A stretch of 64,000 bases of DNA from Benincasa hispida (Eukaryota > Streptophyta > Magnoliopsida > Cucurbitales > Cucurbitaceae): contig NC_052359.1 of assembly GCF_009727055.1 (NCBI RefSeq), positions 19,335,261 through 19,399,260 of the forward strand, in the 5' to 3' direction. Positions 1-12,213 of the stretch are shown piece after piece. A program made the position numbers and the translations under genes. Below the pieces are notes generated by a model. That model was not told the origin of the DNA, searched no databases, and was given only the letters and a program-made list of their open reading frames with translations. Numbering within the stretch: position 1 is the first letter of the stretch; each line of letters begins with the position of its first letter.

Positions 1-1262
1 TGTACTAAACATTTCAGTATTAAGAAGCGTTTTACATGTTAACGAGTACAAATTATCTTTAATAAAAGCTGAACAAATATTCAAGTCATTCTTAGAAATA
101 ACAACTTTATTCTGAATAAAATTTAAAGAATAGCATTGTTCAACAAAACAAGAAACTGAAATTAGATTTCTTTTAAAACTATGAATAATAAAAAAAAAAA
201 CATTGTCCAACAACAAATAACAACTCCTAAAAGATAATTTAACGCTTCCAATAGCAATAGCCAATATGATTTTATCGATCACGACTCACATTATTATTTC
301 TCCAGCCTCAAATTTCTCCCAAGATTCAAATTTCTGAAAAGAACAAATGTGATTAGTGGCTCCCAAATTAATTATCCAGATAGAACTATTGTTCTCCACT
401 ATACACTTTTCTAAGACAAGTAATCATACTTACCTTTTTTTGGCTTCTTTCCTCAGCCAGAAACTTTGGGCAGTTCCTTTTCCAATTCCCAACTTCATTG
501 CAATGGAAACATTTCTCTTTTACATTCTTATTTTTTATTTTCTTCCCTTTTTGGGAAGATTTACTTTAATATTTTTCTTCTTATTTCTCTTCCTTTTTTG
601 GCCCTTTTGACTAAAGGATGAAGCTCTAAACTCTATCTTAGAGGTCTAACCTCATGACTTATTTTTATCCAAAGTAGCAAAATTTACCTCTCCATTCCGT
701 CCCTTGTTCTAACACTAAAAAATCTTTAGTTCATTCAATAGAGTTGTGAGATTGTAAGTAATTTTGTTCATAATAGCATTACTTCTAAATTGTAAGAAAC
801 TCTTAGGAAGAGTTTCTAAGATAAAGCTAACTTGGTTGGACTTATCTATGATAGCTCCATTTATTTATGAGATATTGAAGTGAACCATCATGTCGAGAAC
901 GTGTTCCTGAACAAATGATCCCTTCTTCATACGTGCATTATAAATGTACTTGATAGCATCATGCTTGATTTATTCAGATGGTTGCCCAAAAATATCATGC
1001 AATGACTCCATTATCTCATGTGTAGTCTACATGCTTTCAAGATTCTTGGCCAAGACATCAGTTATGCTTGCCAAGATATAGACTCGGACCTTTTCGTTTG
1101 TCCTTATTGATTTGTCATATGTTTCACGAACATTCTTTGTAGTATTTAGAGTCAGTTCGTAATGACATTCCTCATTTAGGACAAATTTTGTGTCGTCTAG
1201 TACCAGTACTGTGTTGATATTGTTTTTCCATGTTGTATAATTATTAGGAGTATTCAAATGAC
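1..1262 (-). pseudogene. Ty1/copia gag-protease fragment, decayed
   Basis: Read on the minus strand from 1262 down, the translation follows the order of a copia polyprotein. A gag start (NNYTTWKNNINTVLVLDD) is followed by the run ending in ILASITDVLAK, then by a gag segment resembling GQPSxxxxHDAIKYIYN, a Lys-rich linker near 500-650, and a protease remnant near 350-410 reading WIINLGATNHIC. Active proteases of the family carry DSGA, so the catalytic Asp codon has become Asn. The last 150 bases before the window edge match the GAG_pre-integrase stretch. Several stops and frameshifts interrupt it. The 5' side ends abruptly at about 1262 against a GGGTTGGG-rich repeat, so LTR and primer-binding site are missing. 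Two other gag copies of the same family occur in the window (18356 and 43319). Family assignment is confident; the exact 5' limit is not. Confidence 0.8.
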
Positions 1263-1274
1263 TCGAGAACCCGA

Positions 1275-1460
1275 ACAACCCAGACTACCTAACCCAAAAT
1301 ATAAGGGTTGGGTTGGGTTAGTTTAAAATTTGGGTTGGGTTGGATTAATATTTTTTGTATATTTCAGGTTGGGTTGGGTCTTGGGTTCATTTTTTAAAAA
1401 TTTGGGTTGACCTAACCAACTCAAATTACTAAAATATTAATATTATATATATATATATTA
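1275..1460. repeat. GGGTTGGGTTGG-rich dispersed repeat (partial)
   Basis: Repeated TTGGGTTGGGTT runs are followed by complementary AACCCAA-type blocks and a short (TA)n stretch. The composition and arrangement match the element at 61060-61625, which has such blocks at both ends. This looks like half of a small non-autonomous DNA element with simple-sequence inverted ends. Type unknown. Confidence 0.55.
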
Positions 1461-2190
1461 CAACTTTTAGAGTTTTACGATTCATCCCTTATTTTCTGCT
1501 GCTTGAAGCCTCAAAGTTACGTTCCCTCTTCTTTGCCTTGCCCTTCGTTTTCTACCGCTTGAACCTCAAAATTCTTGTGCTCTCCCTCTTCGATTTTTTT
1601 GCTTCAAGCTTAAGCTCAGCCTTCAACCTTTGTCTCGCACTCTTCGTCTCCAGCCTTCAGCCTTCAACCTTGATTTTTTTTGTCATTCCCAGTGAATCAG
1701 TGACCCAAACCCTCTTCATCTCACGCTCTCCATTCTCTCTAGTTGTTCGTCTGTCATCGTTCAAGATTTGAAGTTTCAGCTCTAGCCATCAGCCTTTGTT
1801 TTCGTCTTCAACTCTAGCTGTTCGTCTGTCGTTGTTCATCTTCGGCAGCTTTAGCCGTTCAAGGTTTGTAAATTCAGATTTGAAACCACCGTTCGTCTGT
1901 GTCTCTTTGACATTTCTTTTTAAATTTTAGATCTCCACTTTTTGATATCTCAAATTTCAATGGCTGATTTCAATATTTGTAAAATTGTAAATTCATTTGT
2001 GGCTATTCTAAAATGAATTTGTGAATTTTTAAGTATTTGTGGCAATTCATGGATATAGATATGCTATACTTTATGTTTTAAAAGTTTGATTCATGAATAT
2101 GTTTGTGTCTAATTATGGATTCATAGATATGTCAATTAATGTTTAAAAACATTGTTCGTACTTTATCTTGGATCAATGGCTTTTTTTTAA
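1461..2190. other. Unrecognised CT-rich then AT-rich stretch
   Basis: 1480-1900 is strongly pyrimidine-rich with many CTTCA/CCTTCAACC words, as in a plant 5' untranslated region or the CT-rich end of an element. 1900-2190 is AT-rich without an open frame. I recognise no protein similarity in any frame. The only long frame (1538-1771) is low-complexity Ser/Leu/Phe and is probably not coding. Confidence 0.3.
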
Positions 2191-2487
2191 TGAACGACCA
2201 AGGAGAGAAGCTGTAAGAGTGTAATAACATGCAGTAGAAGTAACAAGGATCAATAAGCATTCAAATTCACTAATTTTGACAGAAACTAAAGCATGCTCAT
2301 TTGTTCAAACTTGATCTACTCTTATGTCTCCACATAAAGTTCAAGTACTCAAGTAATAGTCATGGGTCTTAATTTATTGGGTTTAGGCTTTCATGTATAC
2401 AATTTATAAAATCAATAATAAATTTATTGATTGTAGAAAATGTTTATCATTTTACAAACTGCGATTTTTAGGACAGAAAACCCAACA
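2190..2487 (-). mobile_element. Deleted copia-type LTR remnant
   Basis: The right end (…CAGAAAACCCAACA) and the block 'cttatgtctccacataaagttcaagtactc' type sequence match the start, in minus orientation, of the LTRs at 41285-42003 and 47132-47433. The left end joins a segment like the opposite LTR end ('gaagtaacaaggatcaataagcattc'), so the middle of a roughly 1.5-2 kb LTR is missing. No internal region adjoins it. Confidence 0.6.
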
Positions 2488-2489
2488 AG

Positions 2490-3638
2490 AGCATCTTTTT
2501 AGAAGGTGAGCCAATTACCACCACCATCCCATGTGCAACATTGTTATCAGGGGAGGTTTTCTATTCTCTTGTTTTTATTCATTTTGAGCTTTACTTGAGA
2601 TACATTGGGGACAATATATTTTTTTTTAAGTTGGGGGTGGGGTATCCGTGGGGTAGTTTTTATTAGCTTGGGGTCCTTGAGCACTGTGCTCGGACAATGT
2701 TATGTGCTTTGACTGCCTTGCTTGCTTGTTTGCTCTGTTGTTATCATGATAATTTATGATGCACTCTTCCTGTAATAAAATTTGCATGAAAGAACGGTAG
2801 GAATGCATGATCATGATTTTTAGCCCACTTTTAAAAAAATTTCTTGTCACTTGAACCTTTAAGTCATTGTTTTGCGAAATTAAAGTCTTGCATGCTTAGA
2901 ATTGAGTTATCTGGTTTGTATTTTTGTTGTCATCTCGAAATGTCCACCTTTGACTTAGGAGTAATTATGTTTGTTTTAGAGCAAAACTAGACAAAGTGGA
3001 TAAAATAGGGCCTACTGTAAATAAAAAAATAAACAGAAAAAGAAAAAAAATAAAGAAAAACAAATTATTGCAATTCTGAAAAAAAAAAAAAATGAGGCAT
3101 AACCGGTGTGCCTGCAAAAAAAATAGTGTGTATGTGCATGGATAGAGGTAAAAAGAGCTACCTCCACTGTGCCTAGTTAGGGCCCGGGAGAAAAGAATGA
3201 TAGGCTCCCGGCGGTAGGGTGTGAAAGCTAGCCCTCTAGGTAAAAGAAATGCCTTTTATGTTTTGTGTGTGTGTTTAGGCACCCTTGTCTGAGTGTTGCC
3301 CTCTTTTTTGCAAGTGTGGTATGTCCAAGGTTGATAATCGAACCAGAGTAGGGGGAAAATGGAATGAGGACCTTATAAAACTTTTTCGGGCTGTGGAAGC
3401 TTAACTAGCAAAATTCAAGGCACACTCATGTATGGATAGATCAAGAATCATTTTTAAACTTGTGCTTCATTGATTGATTATAATTGAATTTTGTTCTTGA
3501 TTACAAATTCCATTCTAATTGACACTTGAGTCTGGAGTAACAACTAAGCGAATTACGCTAGCATGTTTTTTGTTATTTTCTACTTGATTGTGTGTTTCTA
3601 CGTTGCCAGGGATGAGCAAGAATTATGTTGGGGGTATT
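2490..3638 (+). mobile_element. Gypsy (Tat/Athila-like) 3' internal region, non-coding
   Basis: This stretch lies directly upstream of the LTR at 3639. It contains 'acattggggacaatata' followed by a T run and 'aagttgggggtgggg' at about 2605-2640, a combination familiar from the 3' untranslated end of plant Tat/Athila Gypsy elements. A second purine tract, 'atgttgggggtattt', abuts the LTR and would be the polypurine tract. No coding frame is left; the A-rich part (3010-3130) is low complexity. Confidence 0.5.
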
Positions 3639-5394
3639 TGTTAGCTCTAAAAAAGAGCTAATATTCCTAGCTTAATTCGAGCTCATTAGTGGATTTTATA
3701 TGTTTATTTCCCTATTTTGTAGGCATCGAACAACCAAGAGGTAGAATTAATCATTTAGTGAAGAATAGGTTAATTTGAAGCAATTTGAAGTTAATTTGAA
3801 CATATGGGCTTCAAAGGAGTTGGAAAGACCAAAATGCCATCGACTTCCATCAAGTTTGAGGCAGGCATCGAGCACCATCGAGTAAAAGGCTGTTGAGTAA
3901 TCAAGAAAATGCTATCGAGTGAATGAGGATCAAGTCTCGAGCTGTATGGCAATGGACGATTGACCATCAAGCATCAAATAGCGAGTATCTGGCAGTGGAC
4001 TCAATGTTGCAACGTTATTCTAAGCATTGCGACGCTCCGAAGCTGCATCACTGTCAGCATCCCATTGCATCCTGATGCTTCACTCTAACACTTGAAGGCA
4101 CAACCATTAGCGTTGCAAGGTTTCCTTAGAGTGTTGCAACGTTGCGAAGAATGACGGACATGGAGCTAAGTGCGCACGCAACCGAGCGTTGGACTTCTTA
4201 TCTGACGCTTCCCTATCGCCGCATCAGTGTTGTGATGCTGCGATGAATCCTATAAGTATCTCCACTTGGCCCAAGTTAGAATATACTAAATTTTAGGGGT
4301 ATAGGTTGATTTTAGGAGCTAAATGCATGAAGGCTGAAGTCAGACTTCCTTCTTCTTCTATTCCCTTCAATTTTTAGTATCTTTAGGTTCGTTTTTATTT
4401 TATTTTCGAATTATGAATTTGTATTGGAATGTATCCTGTCGGTTTGTCTATGAATCGATGAGGTAATCTTTCGTTGAGTTCTTGGATTGAACATTCTTTG
4501 TATTTTGATGAGTTTTCTGTTCAATCTTCATGCTTTAATCTAGAATTATCTTTTATTTAAATCTTGTTTAATTTAGACTTGCTTTTATGTCTTGGATTGA
4601 CGCCTCTATCATTATGCATGTCTTAGCTAGTTAAATTCAAGCTCACACGTATCCTTGTATCGTCCATGCTTTGAATTTACCCTTATAGCACAGATTATAT
4701 AAGCATGCTTGGGTCTTTTTAGGCTGTCCATGAATCTTTTCATCGCACGTTTAATCTAGATTTAAGGGATAAATTGATTATTTAAACACGACTGTCCTGA
4801 CAAATTGATTATTTGAACACGACTGTTCTGACACTTAATCAACATAGCTGAATCCTAAATTTTAATGCACGTGTTTCTAGTTCTTTATGGCCGCTAAGGG
4901 CCCAATTGCATCTAGGAGCATGTAGGTTAGTTAGGGCACGACTTTCCAGTCTCAGCTACGAATTAGGACGCTCGATCACTTCAGATTAATTGATTTTTGG
5001 GCTTATAGAGATTAGTCAATTCACACCGATTCGGTAGCTATGCATGCATAATTTGAATATATGATATTTTGGCTAAAAACAATGATTTAATTTACATTGA
5101 ATGGCTACTTGATCCGAGAACTAAATGAATCCATTACCGTTTCATATATCCATTGCACTTTACTTTTTACTGGCATATTTTCAATTTTAAAACCACAAAC
5201 AAAAGCCCAGTTTTTATTGTTTTTCCACGATCAAATCTAACCCAAAAGAAATTAATTCATCGCTTCTCTGTGGTTCGACCACTTACCACTGTTGCTACGT
5301 TTTAGTAATAATAGGAGTAGTTCGGGTATTTTATAATTTTTTTTTTGTTTTGGTTTGGAGTCGAATTAATGACATCGATCCTCGAGTCCGAACA
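3639..5394 (+). mobile_element. Gypsy LTR (Tat/Athila-like), plus orientation
   Basis: It begins TGTTAGCTC right after a polypurine tract and ends near 5394 with CA, beyond which copia integrase sequence starts without a break. The first 25 bases contain an inverted repeat (TTAGCTC…GAGCTAA). The distal part includes 'ctctgtggttcgaccact', seen near the end of many plant Gypsy LTRs. An approximately 33-bp duplicated segment lies at 4767-4835. Being next to a PPT, it should be the 3' LTR; no 5' partner is in the window. Confidence 0.55.
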
Positions 5395-5960
5395 TCTAGC
5401 ACTTAAATGCAATCGTTTTATAAATGATTATGCTAAACCATTTTATGTATGAACATGAGTTACATGATGTTCAAAATTTATCTCAATTGAAATACAATAA
5501 TTATCAAATGTTTGGGATGTAAATTTACCAACATTATCAAGACGAGTAGTTTTAATTATATAATTAGGAAATTGTGCTCTTAACTTAAATTATTTGAGCA
5601 AGCAATCTTGCAAATACAAGGTTTGATTTGATAATAAACACATGTGTAATCATCTACTAGATGCATCTATTGATACTATAAAATATATAAATGGTCCACT
5701 TGGTGGTCAATAGGTCCATATGTATCACCATGAATTTGTTCTAAAAATGCAGGTAGTTCACTCACCACTTTAGCTGGTGATGGTCTAATGATTAATTTGC
5801 CTTGAGAGCAAGCATCACATTATAATTTGCTAGATTAAAGAATCTTTTTGGCATTTCAATGAATGTCTATGTGAATTCTCAATAATTTTTTTCATCATTA
5901 TAAACCCTAGACGATCCAATCGGTCATGCCAAATTGTAAATATATCTAGATTAATGAACT
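5395..5960 (-). pseudogene. Ty1/copia integrase fragment
   Basis: On the minus strand the translation gives, in order, a degraded His/Cys region (…HDRLG-like, near 5940), PPSGPFIYFIVSIDASSR (the first catalytic Asp neighbourhood, near 5690), LRAQFPNYIIKTTRLDN (second Asp neighbourhood, near 5550), a stretch like FDNYC…EHHVTHVHTxNGLA, and FIKRLHLSA at the very edge. This is the DDE core of a copia integrase with several stops. It is cut at 5395 by the Gypsy LTR. It belongs to a different copia lineage from the element at 13722, judging by residues around the catalytic positions. Confidence 0.8.
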
Positions 5961-6400
5961 TGAAGTTTATTGTTATGTTTTAGTTACTCGTATATGAGTA
6001 TAATATAATAAAAAAGATGAAGCAGACAACTTTTCTAGTATACATTTTTTGTGTGAGACAGTTAAAGGAATTGAATCCCACAACAGAAATGACTGATTAT
6101 TTTGCTTTTAATTTTGTTCTGGAAATCATAAAAATAGAAAAGAAGAAAATACATTAAACAAGATTTACAACATTTATAGGTTAAGCAAAATTACAGGAAA
6201 ATAAGAAAAAACTCAATTTTGAAGACCGTCTTCGAGAATTCTAACAACTTCTTCTTCTTCAATGAGTCGATTGATAGCTAGTAGAAATGCAAGCTATTGT
6301 AACCTTTTACTAGAATTATGAAGGCTAACAAGCAGAATATGCGTTGATAATACTAAGAATTTATGTGAAAAATGAACTTGCGTCGATCAGCACTAAAAAT
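5961..6400. other. Intergenic, no feature recognised
   Basis: AT-rich sequence with no open frame or repeat I can name. It lies between the copia integrase remnant and a Gypsy LTR. Confidence 0.3.
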
Positions 6401-7980
6401 CCTTGCTAACCCTATATCATGTGTTATACGGTGTCAAAATGTCTATTTTTGTAGCTATCGCAGGAATTAATCACATGCGTTAATGCCAGACCATCGCAAA
6501 TTTGATTGCATGCATTGACCTTTATAAAGACCAGTTCGGCGTATAGAATGCCGCAGCTATAAAGTAATAGCCGTGATAGAAGGTTGATTGCAAGGGTGGA
6601 ATGTATTAGTACTTCGGGAGAAACAAGCATGAACGCATACCTTGGGAGTATAAAATAGGATAAGATGATGTTGACATTTTGTCTACCGCGTCAGAAATGG
6701 CAGCGATTCAGAGTGGGACACCAATGCTATCGGCAATTGAGCTCTATAAATAGAGCCTTAGAGCCCAAATTCAAGGCATCCAAGCTTCTACCTTAGGGCG
6801 GATCCTTGTGATCACAGATGAGAGCATGAGTAAGATTTTCTTTGAGGATTCTTCACCTCCACAACCCATTCCGAGTGACGGCTGGAATTTTCACTGGAGA
6901 TAGAGCTCGAGAGAGACTTCTCCATCATCCATCCATGGTGCCACCAGCAGCCTTGACGCATTTTGGATGAAAAGCAAGAGATTGTTTTCATCTAGCCTTC
7001 CATTTCTCATCTTGTCTCTGTATTGTATTACATTTTGGCTTAAGATATTAATACATTTTGTAATCAATGCATATCTTAATTCCTTCAATGTCATCTTCTT
7101 CATCTTTTCCATCGTTTACCTTCATCGTTTAGTTATTAAAGGTGGTCGCATACTCAATCGTGTAGCCTAGAGGTAGGACGTATGTAGCAACCCACTGAGA
7201 GGTGTGTGTTATGCGAGTATAGTGAGTTAATCCTCTTTGCTTGTGTGAGGTTGTAGCAATGCTTGTCTATAGGCTGTTGCAATGCTTGTCTATGAGCTAA
7301 TTAGCCACAACTAATAGCCTAAGAGGGTGAGTAGTGGAACACACTAAAACAAAGTATGCATTGTTCTTAGAGACAGGCACGATCTTATGCTTGACGCAAC
7401 CATGCATTATAGAGATATAAGCATGCGGCTAACCACCGAGAGGTGTGCGATGCGTTAGTATGGCGAGCTGGGATTACTCAGACGACCTTAACATAATGAA
7501 CATTATTATGCGTTAACAACTGTTGCATCTCTATCAATCCTCATAGTTAAACTTCCATTGCTCAATCTGTTTAGTTAGGAGTAGGAGTAGCGCATAATCT
7601 TTACTTTTATTCATTGCCTCAAACGCATTATTTCACAAACATTGAGTTACAAGTCCCTGTGTTCGACCTCGGATCATCCCGAAAAACTTGCATTCTCGTT
7701 ATACTTGGTGAGAAAGTGAGAAAACTTGTGGCAAGAACATATGGTCATCGCATACATGCTTAAACGTATATTGTATATTTTCTAGTCCAACGCATGACCA
7801 TCGACGCATGGAGATCAACGCATAACAGAAGTTGCATATTTATTTTCCTCTCCTTTTTCCACGCATCATCGATCTTCCATGAACAATATCATGATGACAC
7901 CATAGGGTCTTCTATGCTATTATCTTGTCAAGGACCAGTTTGTGGGAACTGCTTTATGAAAGAAATAAAAAGGAATTGAA
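6400..7980 (+). mobile_element. Gypsy LTR-like sequence with TATA box
   Basis: The words ACGCATCAAC, GCGTTAAT and ATGCGT recur throughout, as in the LTRs at 24078 and 32217. At 7645-7680 'acaagtccctgtgttcgacct' is the reverse complement of a conserved block in those LTRs, so this is a plus-strand relative. A clear TATA motif (CTCTATAAATAGAG) sits at about 6743-6755 and could be its promoter. No internal coding region remains on either side, and both limits are approximate. Confidence 0.5.
6743..6755 (+). promoter_or_regulatory. TATA box of Gypsy LTR
   Basis: TATAAATAG in the palindromic setting CTCTATAAATAGAG, within LTR-like sequence. The position within the LTR fits a Pol II core promoter, but activity cannot be judged. 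Confidence 0.4.
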
Positions 7981-8400
7981 TTTTGGAGAGCTTTCACAGA
8001 GAACTCATATCTTTATAAAAGAAAAAAAATTAAGAGAGAAGAGAAGGAGATGGAAGAAGATGGGAGGAGATGAGAGGAGGTTTCTTCTACAATAACCCAT
8101 TCTATAAGAAAAACTTCCCCTAAAAGAATACATACTTCACATTTTCTCCATTTAAATTAAATTAAACTAATTTAATTAACTTGATCAATTATCAATTAAA
8201 ATAATTAATAACTTACTTAAATAAATAAATAAATAAATTTACAAAATTATATATCTAATATTTAATTTAAATATTTGAATCTTATTCAAATATATATCTC
8301 CCTTATAACCTATTAATTTTAATATAAAGACATTCATATTAATTTTAAACCTATAGTTTTTATATGAATGTAATTCATATTAAGGAAAATTCTTATAATT
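7980..8400 (-). mobile_element. Left part of an outer LTR, split by a MULE
   Basis: Purine-rich 'agagagaagagaaggagatgg' followed by AT-rich sequence ending 'ttaaggaaaattcttataatt' resembles the interior of the minus-strand copia LTRs. Similar AT-rich LTR sequence resumes at 48799 ('aaattctcccttaatttaat'). I infer that the 40-kb element between them inserted into one LTR. The left limit is a guess. Confidence 0.4.
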
Positions 8401-8522
8401 AGAAAAAAAAAAAACTCAAACTATTTACATGAATAGGAAAAAAAAAAAAGAGGAGGTAATTGACCAGCAACTTTACATTTTTTGAAATTTCCTAAAATAC
8501 CTTCTTTTCATTTGAACTTTAC

Positions 8523-8690
8523 ATGCATGTAATCAATGATTTCTTCTCCTTTGACTTCGACTTCTTATTCTTCCTTGATCGAAGAGTTCTTCCCTGCTTC
8601 TGCGTCTTCGGTGAGTTCTTCTTCTTCTTTGAGTGCGTCAACTTCTTGCCTTTTTCTTCATCATCGACAATCAAAAGGTATGTCTGCCTT
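8523..8690 (+). other. Ser-rich first-exon-like segment at MULE left end
   Basis: A CT-rich frame from ATG 8536 encodes a Ser/Phe-rich stretch and meets a good donor (AAAAG/GTATGT) near 8673. A similar arrangement, reversed, lies at 48360-48640. It may be the 5' untranslated or first exon of the transposase transcript, duplicated as part of the terminal inverted repeat. It may equally be non-coding CT-rich DNA. Confidence 0.3.
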
Positions 8691-8934
8691 CTTCTTCTCC
8701 TTCTTCTTTTCCCTCTTCTTTATCATCATCATCATCATTTTCTTCTTCTTTTTCTCTTCTAGGTTTTCAACATTGTTTTAGGTTTTGCTTATTTAGTTAT
8801 TCTTAGTGATGTTCTTCTTTCTTCTTCTTCTTTAATCGATTTCAACAGCTCAAATTCAATTGATAGCCATTTGAAATTCAAGTAATTTCAATTAAAATGT
8901 ATTAGAATGTGGCCAACTAGATTTCAAATTGAAT

Positions 8935-9600
8935 AGCTTGTGACAGAGTTCTATCATTATCTATCATTGATAGATTGTAATTGAACTCTATCCCTTTTCT
9001 AAAATTTGCTTGTTGTGTTTGTGTTCTTTTCAATGTTTTTAAAATTTTTATTCTTCTCTATCTTTGATTTTTTGTTGTGCAAATGTATATATAATTTTGG
9101 ACTTAGAATGTGCTTATTTTCCAACTTTATGTCTACCTATTAGTGATAGGCGGAGATAGATCTCTATCACTACCTACCACTGATAGATAGTGATAGAGTT
9201 CTATCCATGTCCATCTATTACTTGCAGTTTAACGTCGTGGCTAGTTGGAATGCAAATGGTATAAACTATGATATCATTGTATCTCTGTCTCCCACTGATA
9301 GGTAGTAATATAGTTCTATCATTATCTATCTGTTATATTTTTATCCATGTTTAGATAGATCTATACAATTTTGCAATTCACTTTTTGTATATGTTCTTTT
9401 TTGTTATTTATTTATTTTTCTCTGTTTTTATTTGTTTTTGTGAAGATGTACATATAATTTGAAGTGTTCTTTTTTGTTTTTTATTTGTTGGCATTTTTGG
9501 TGTGAAGATGTAGGGATGTGAAAATCTTTTTATCACTGATAGAAAGTGGTAGAACTCTATCATCATCTATCACTAATAGATAGAACTATATACATATTTT
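8935..9600. repeat. TCTATCACTGATAGAC-type inverted repeats, cluster 1
   Basis: Several scattered copies of TCTATCA, CTGATAGA and GTGATAGA words occur in both orientations, for example 'ctatcattatctatcattgatag' and 'atcactgatagaaagtggtag', spaced by AT-rich DNA. The copies can fold into hairpins. The cluster lies upstream of the first recognisable transposase exon, probably within an intron. Confidence 0.7.
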
Positions 9601-9701
9601 CACTATTAGTTTCTTATATAACTTTTTTTTTCCTTTTTTATAGTAATTTGATACCATGGTTAATGTTCCTGTAGTTTTTTTTTATTTTTTATTTTTTATA
9701 G

Positions 9702-10239
9702 TGGACAGTGGACCCATTACAATTCTTATGAGATTTGTAGTGTTGTTGGAGTTTTTGTTAATGATATAATAGACTTTAATGGTTTAGTTAGTTTGATACT
9801 AGGTGAAATTCAACTGGATGTTTCTATAGATTTATCGGTATTATTGGATTTTGGTCAAACGAATATTCAAACTATATTCCAAATAAAACAAGATAAGGAT
9901 GTTAGTTGGTATCTAGCTTTCGCTAAAGATTCAAGAATTAGACATCCTTTAGTTGCTCATGTTAGTCATCATTCTGTAGAATGATCTTCTACTGGTATTA
10001 GTGGTGGATATGGTGATAGATTGCTATGTTTCGGTTCTTCTAGTTCTTCTTCGAATGATCAAGTTATACGAGATATTGATTTTATTGGTGATTTGAAGGA
10101 AAAAGATGTATTTGTAAGTAAAGAAATACTGTCAAAGTGTTTTTATGTATTAGTAGTGAAGAAAAATTTTCAATTCAGGACTACATGATCAGATTCAAGA
10201 TCACTTGAGTTCAAATGTTTACAAAAAGGTTGTCAATGG
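9702..10239 (+). pseudogene. MULE transposase, N-terminal part with Mutator DNA-binding-type domain
   Basis: An exon appears to open after the acceptor 'tttttatag' at 9701. It continues in one frame through GQWTHYNSYEICSVVGVFV and FNGLVSLILGEIQLDVSI, with one stop after HHSVE (9984). It then runs through VIRDIDFIGDLKEKDVFVSK and EILSKCFYVLVVKKNFQFRT, which resembles the start of the plant MuDR DNA-binding domain, and GCQW, where it breaks at 10239. Such transposases bind the element's terminal inverted repeats and cut them. A solo LTR interrupts the domain, and the match resumes at 12214. Two in-frame stops make it non-functional even without the insertion. The family call rests on recalled similarity to plant MULE proteins. 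Confidence 0.65.
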
Positions 10240-12213
10240 TGAAGGAACCGTGAGGTCCATTGTGAAAGTGGGATCATTTCCAATTTTCAATATTTCACAG
10301 AATTAAAAGTTACAAAACAAAAATGATGCATTTTAATAAAAGTTACATTATGCTTTATTGAGGGAATTAGGGAAGAGAAAACAACTTACCCTTGAGGAAC
10401 AAAATCTTCACGAAATCCTTCGAACTGATCACGAACTCACCTCGTATTGGAATCCTAAACAGAACAAAAACCAAGTGGCCATCACCACAAGAGAACCTCT
10501 TGTATCTTCTATAAGGGTTGATAATTAGCAGAAGTGTGTGGACTCTACTATATTTTTGGGAAGAGGGAGAGTAGAATTGAGAGGAAGGAGAGAGATCTAA
10601 ATCACACACTCAGACAGTCTGTGTAAATCTTCTGTGAAGAAGATGAAGATCGTGAAAACTAAACAACCCTTACTCCCACACATGTCTAATTGAGAGCAAA
10701 GAGGGGGAGATAGTTACAACTCCCTCCTAAATTAATTTAAAAAATTAATTTTAAAAAATAATTATATATATATGATATTAGTTGGACCATGACTTAATTT
10801 TGTATTAATCATATATATATATATGATAACCACCTTATCATATAATATATATTAAACTATATGTTATATCAAATATAACACATAACCTATAATTTTTATA
10901 TTGTATCAAATACAATATAACCTATAGTTTATATTTCTCTCAATAATGCATGGTATTTAATATAAATCCAATCCATATAATTAGTATTTGCATCATTTTC
11001 AAATATTTAATTCCTCTCAAAATAAACTTTATATTATAATGTATCAAATACATTATATTAATTATATCACAAATATAATTAATTGCCTCCGTTAATTTGA
11101 ACAATTTAAATTAATCCAAAATTAATTCTCAAAATCCCTTTTGAGGCACAGAGGGGACCTTATGGACTTGTAGATTGAAGCTCCAATGGTACTTGAGTAA
11201 TTAATTAAACCCCTTTAATTAAATTATTCAATATTCATTAACTATTAGTTACTCCACTAAAGATCAACAGTTGCACTCTTCGTACTACAGATATATTCTA
11301 TGTCCATTGGATATAATCAGTCAATAGTACAATGACCTTTCACAAATTGCTCGTAAGTACAGCTAGGGCAAAATTACTGTTTTGCTCCTATAGTTACATC
11401 TAACTTCTTAAGTACCACTGATCCTTCTAATGAACAATAAGTTATAGTCCAACTATGACCAAACCCCTTTCGGGCCAAGAGAGGGTGTGGTGCTAAATTG
11501 TTCAAGCCTTAGAATCAGCCTTTAAGGGACCAATTTATCTACTTACCCCAATATTAGGGAATGAGTGAAATCTGTTTTGTGTAGTTGTGTTCCTATCTCC
11601 CCAATCAAACGAATTCCCAAAATAGTATGCATATTGAGTCGGCGATCTGAAGAAAATCACCAATACAAATCAAAAGATCGCCTTCATAGGTAGGAGTTCA
11701 CAACTCACTCAGAGATCAGGTCATTTCACCTATAGTCATCCTTGTGACATGTAAGTCTCTATTATTAACGGTGCTATATAATGAGACTATTCATTTTGTG
11801 GTCTGATTTTATACAAACTCTTTTATATAGAACACCCTCGCTCACATGTCTCTACATGAATGATAAGGATCAGATCATTTGTAGCACTTTACAACAATTG
11901 TAACATCTACAAAGTGGGTCATATTCGTAGTGTCACCAGGATAAGGTACCTTAGCCTTATCCATCTACTACAAACCATTTAGGTTTATCACTTAAACATG
12001 ATCCACCTGTATATCTCTACATACATGTTTAAGCTACAAAAGATAACCCCGAATGTTAATCTATTGGTTTTGTGGGTTAATGCTACTAAATGTCAAATAA
12101 AATACCTCAGATTTTATTAAATAAATAAATCGTTTGTACATTACAATTACAAACTATAGGACCCACGAGATTTAGGGCATCAACCCCAGAGATTTATGGC
12201 ATCAATCATAACA
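10240..12213 (-). mobile_element. Solo LTR of a copia element, inside the MULE transposase
   Basis: Starts TGAAGGAACC and ends …CATAACA on the plus strand, so on the minus strand it runs TGTTATG…GGTTCCTTCA, with the TG…CA ends and TTCCTTCA terminus of the other copia LTRs here. The 1974-bp length matches the 1989-bp LTR at 13722. No primer site, polypurine tract or coding sequence is present, which fits a solo LTR left by LTR-LTR recombination. The first 60 bases (minus) contain an imperfect duplication of 'gatgcc(a/c)taaatctc'. The flanks (CAATGG / CAATATG) are too altered to define a target duplication. Confidence 0.75.

Noticed and set aside
8523..8781. Two overlapping Ser/Phe-rich frames as small genes
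   Set aside because: They are translations of CTT-rich low-complexity DNA at the MULE end. At most they are an untranslated or first exon.
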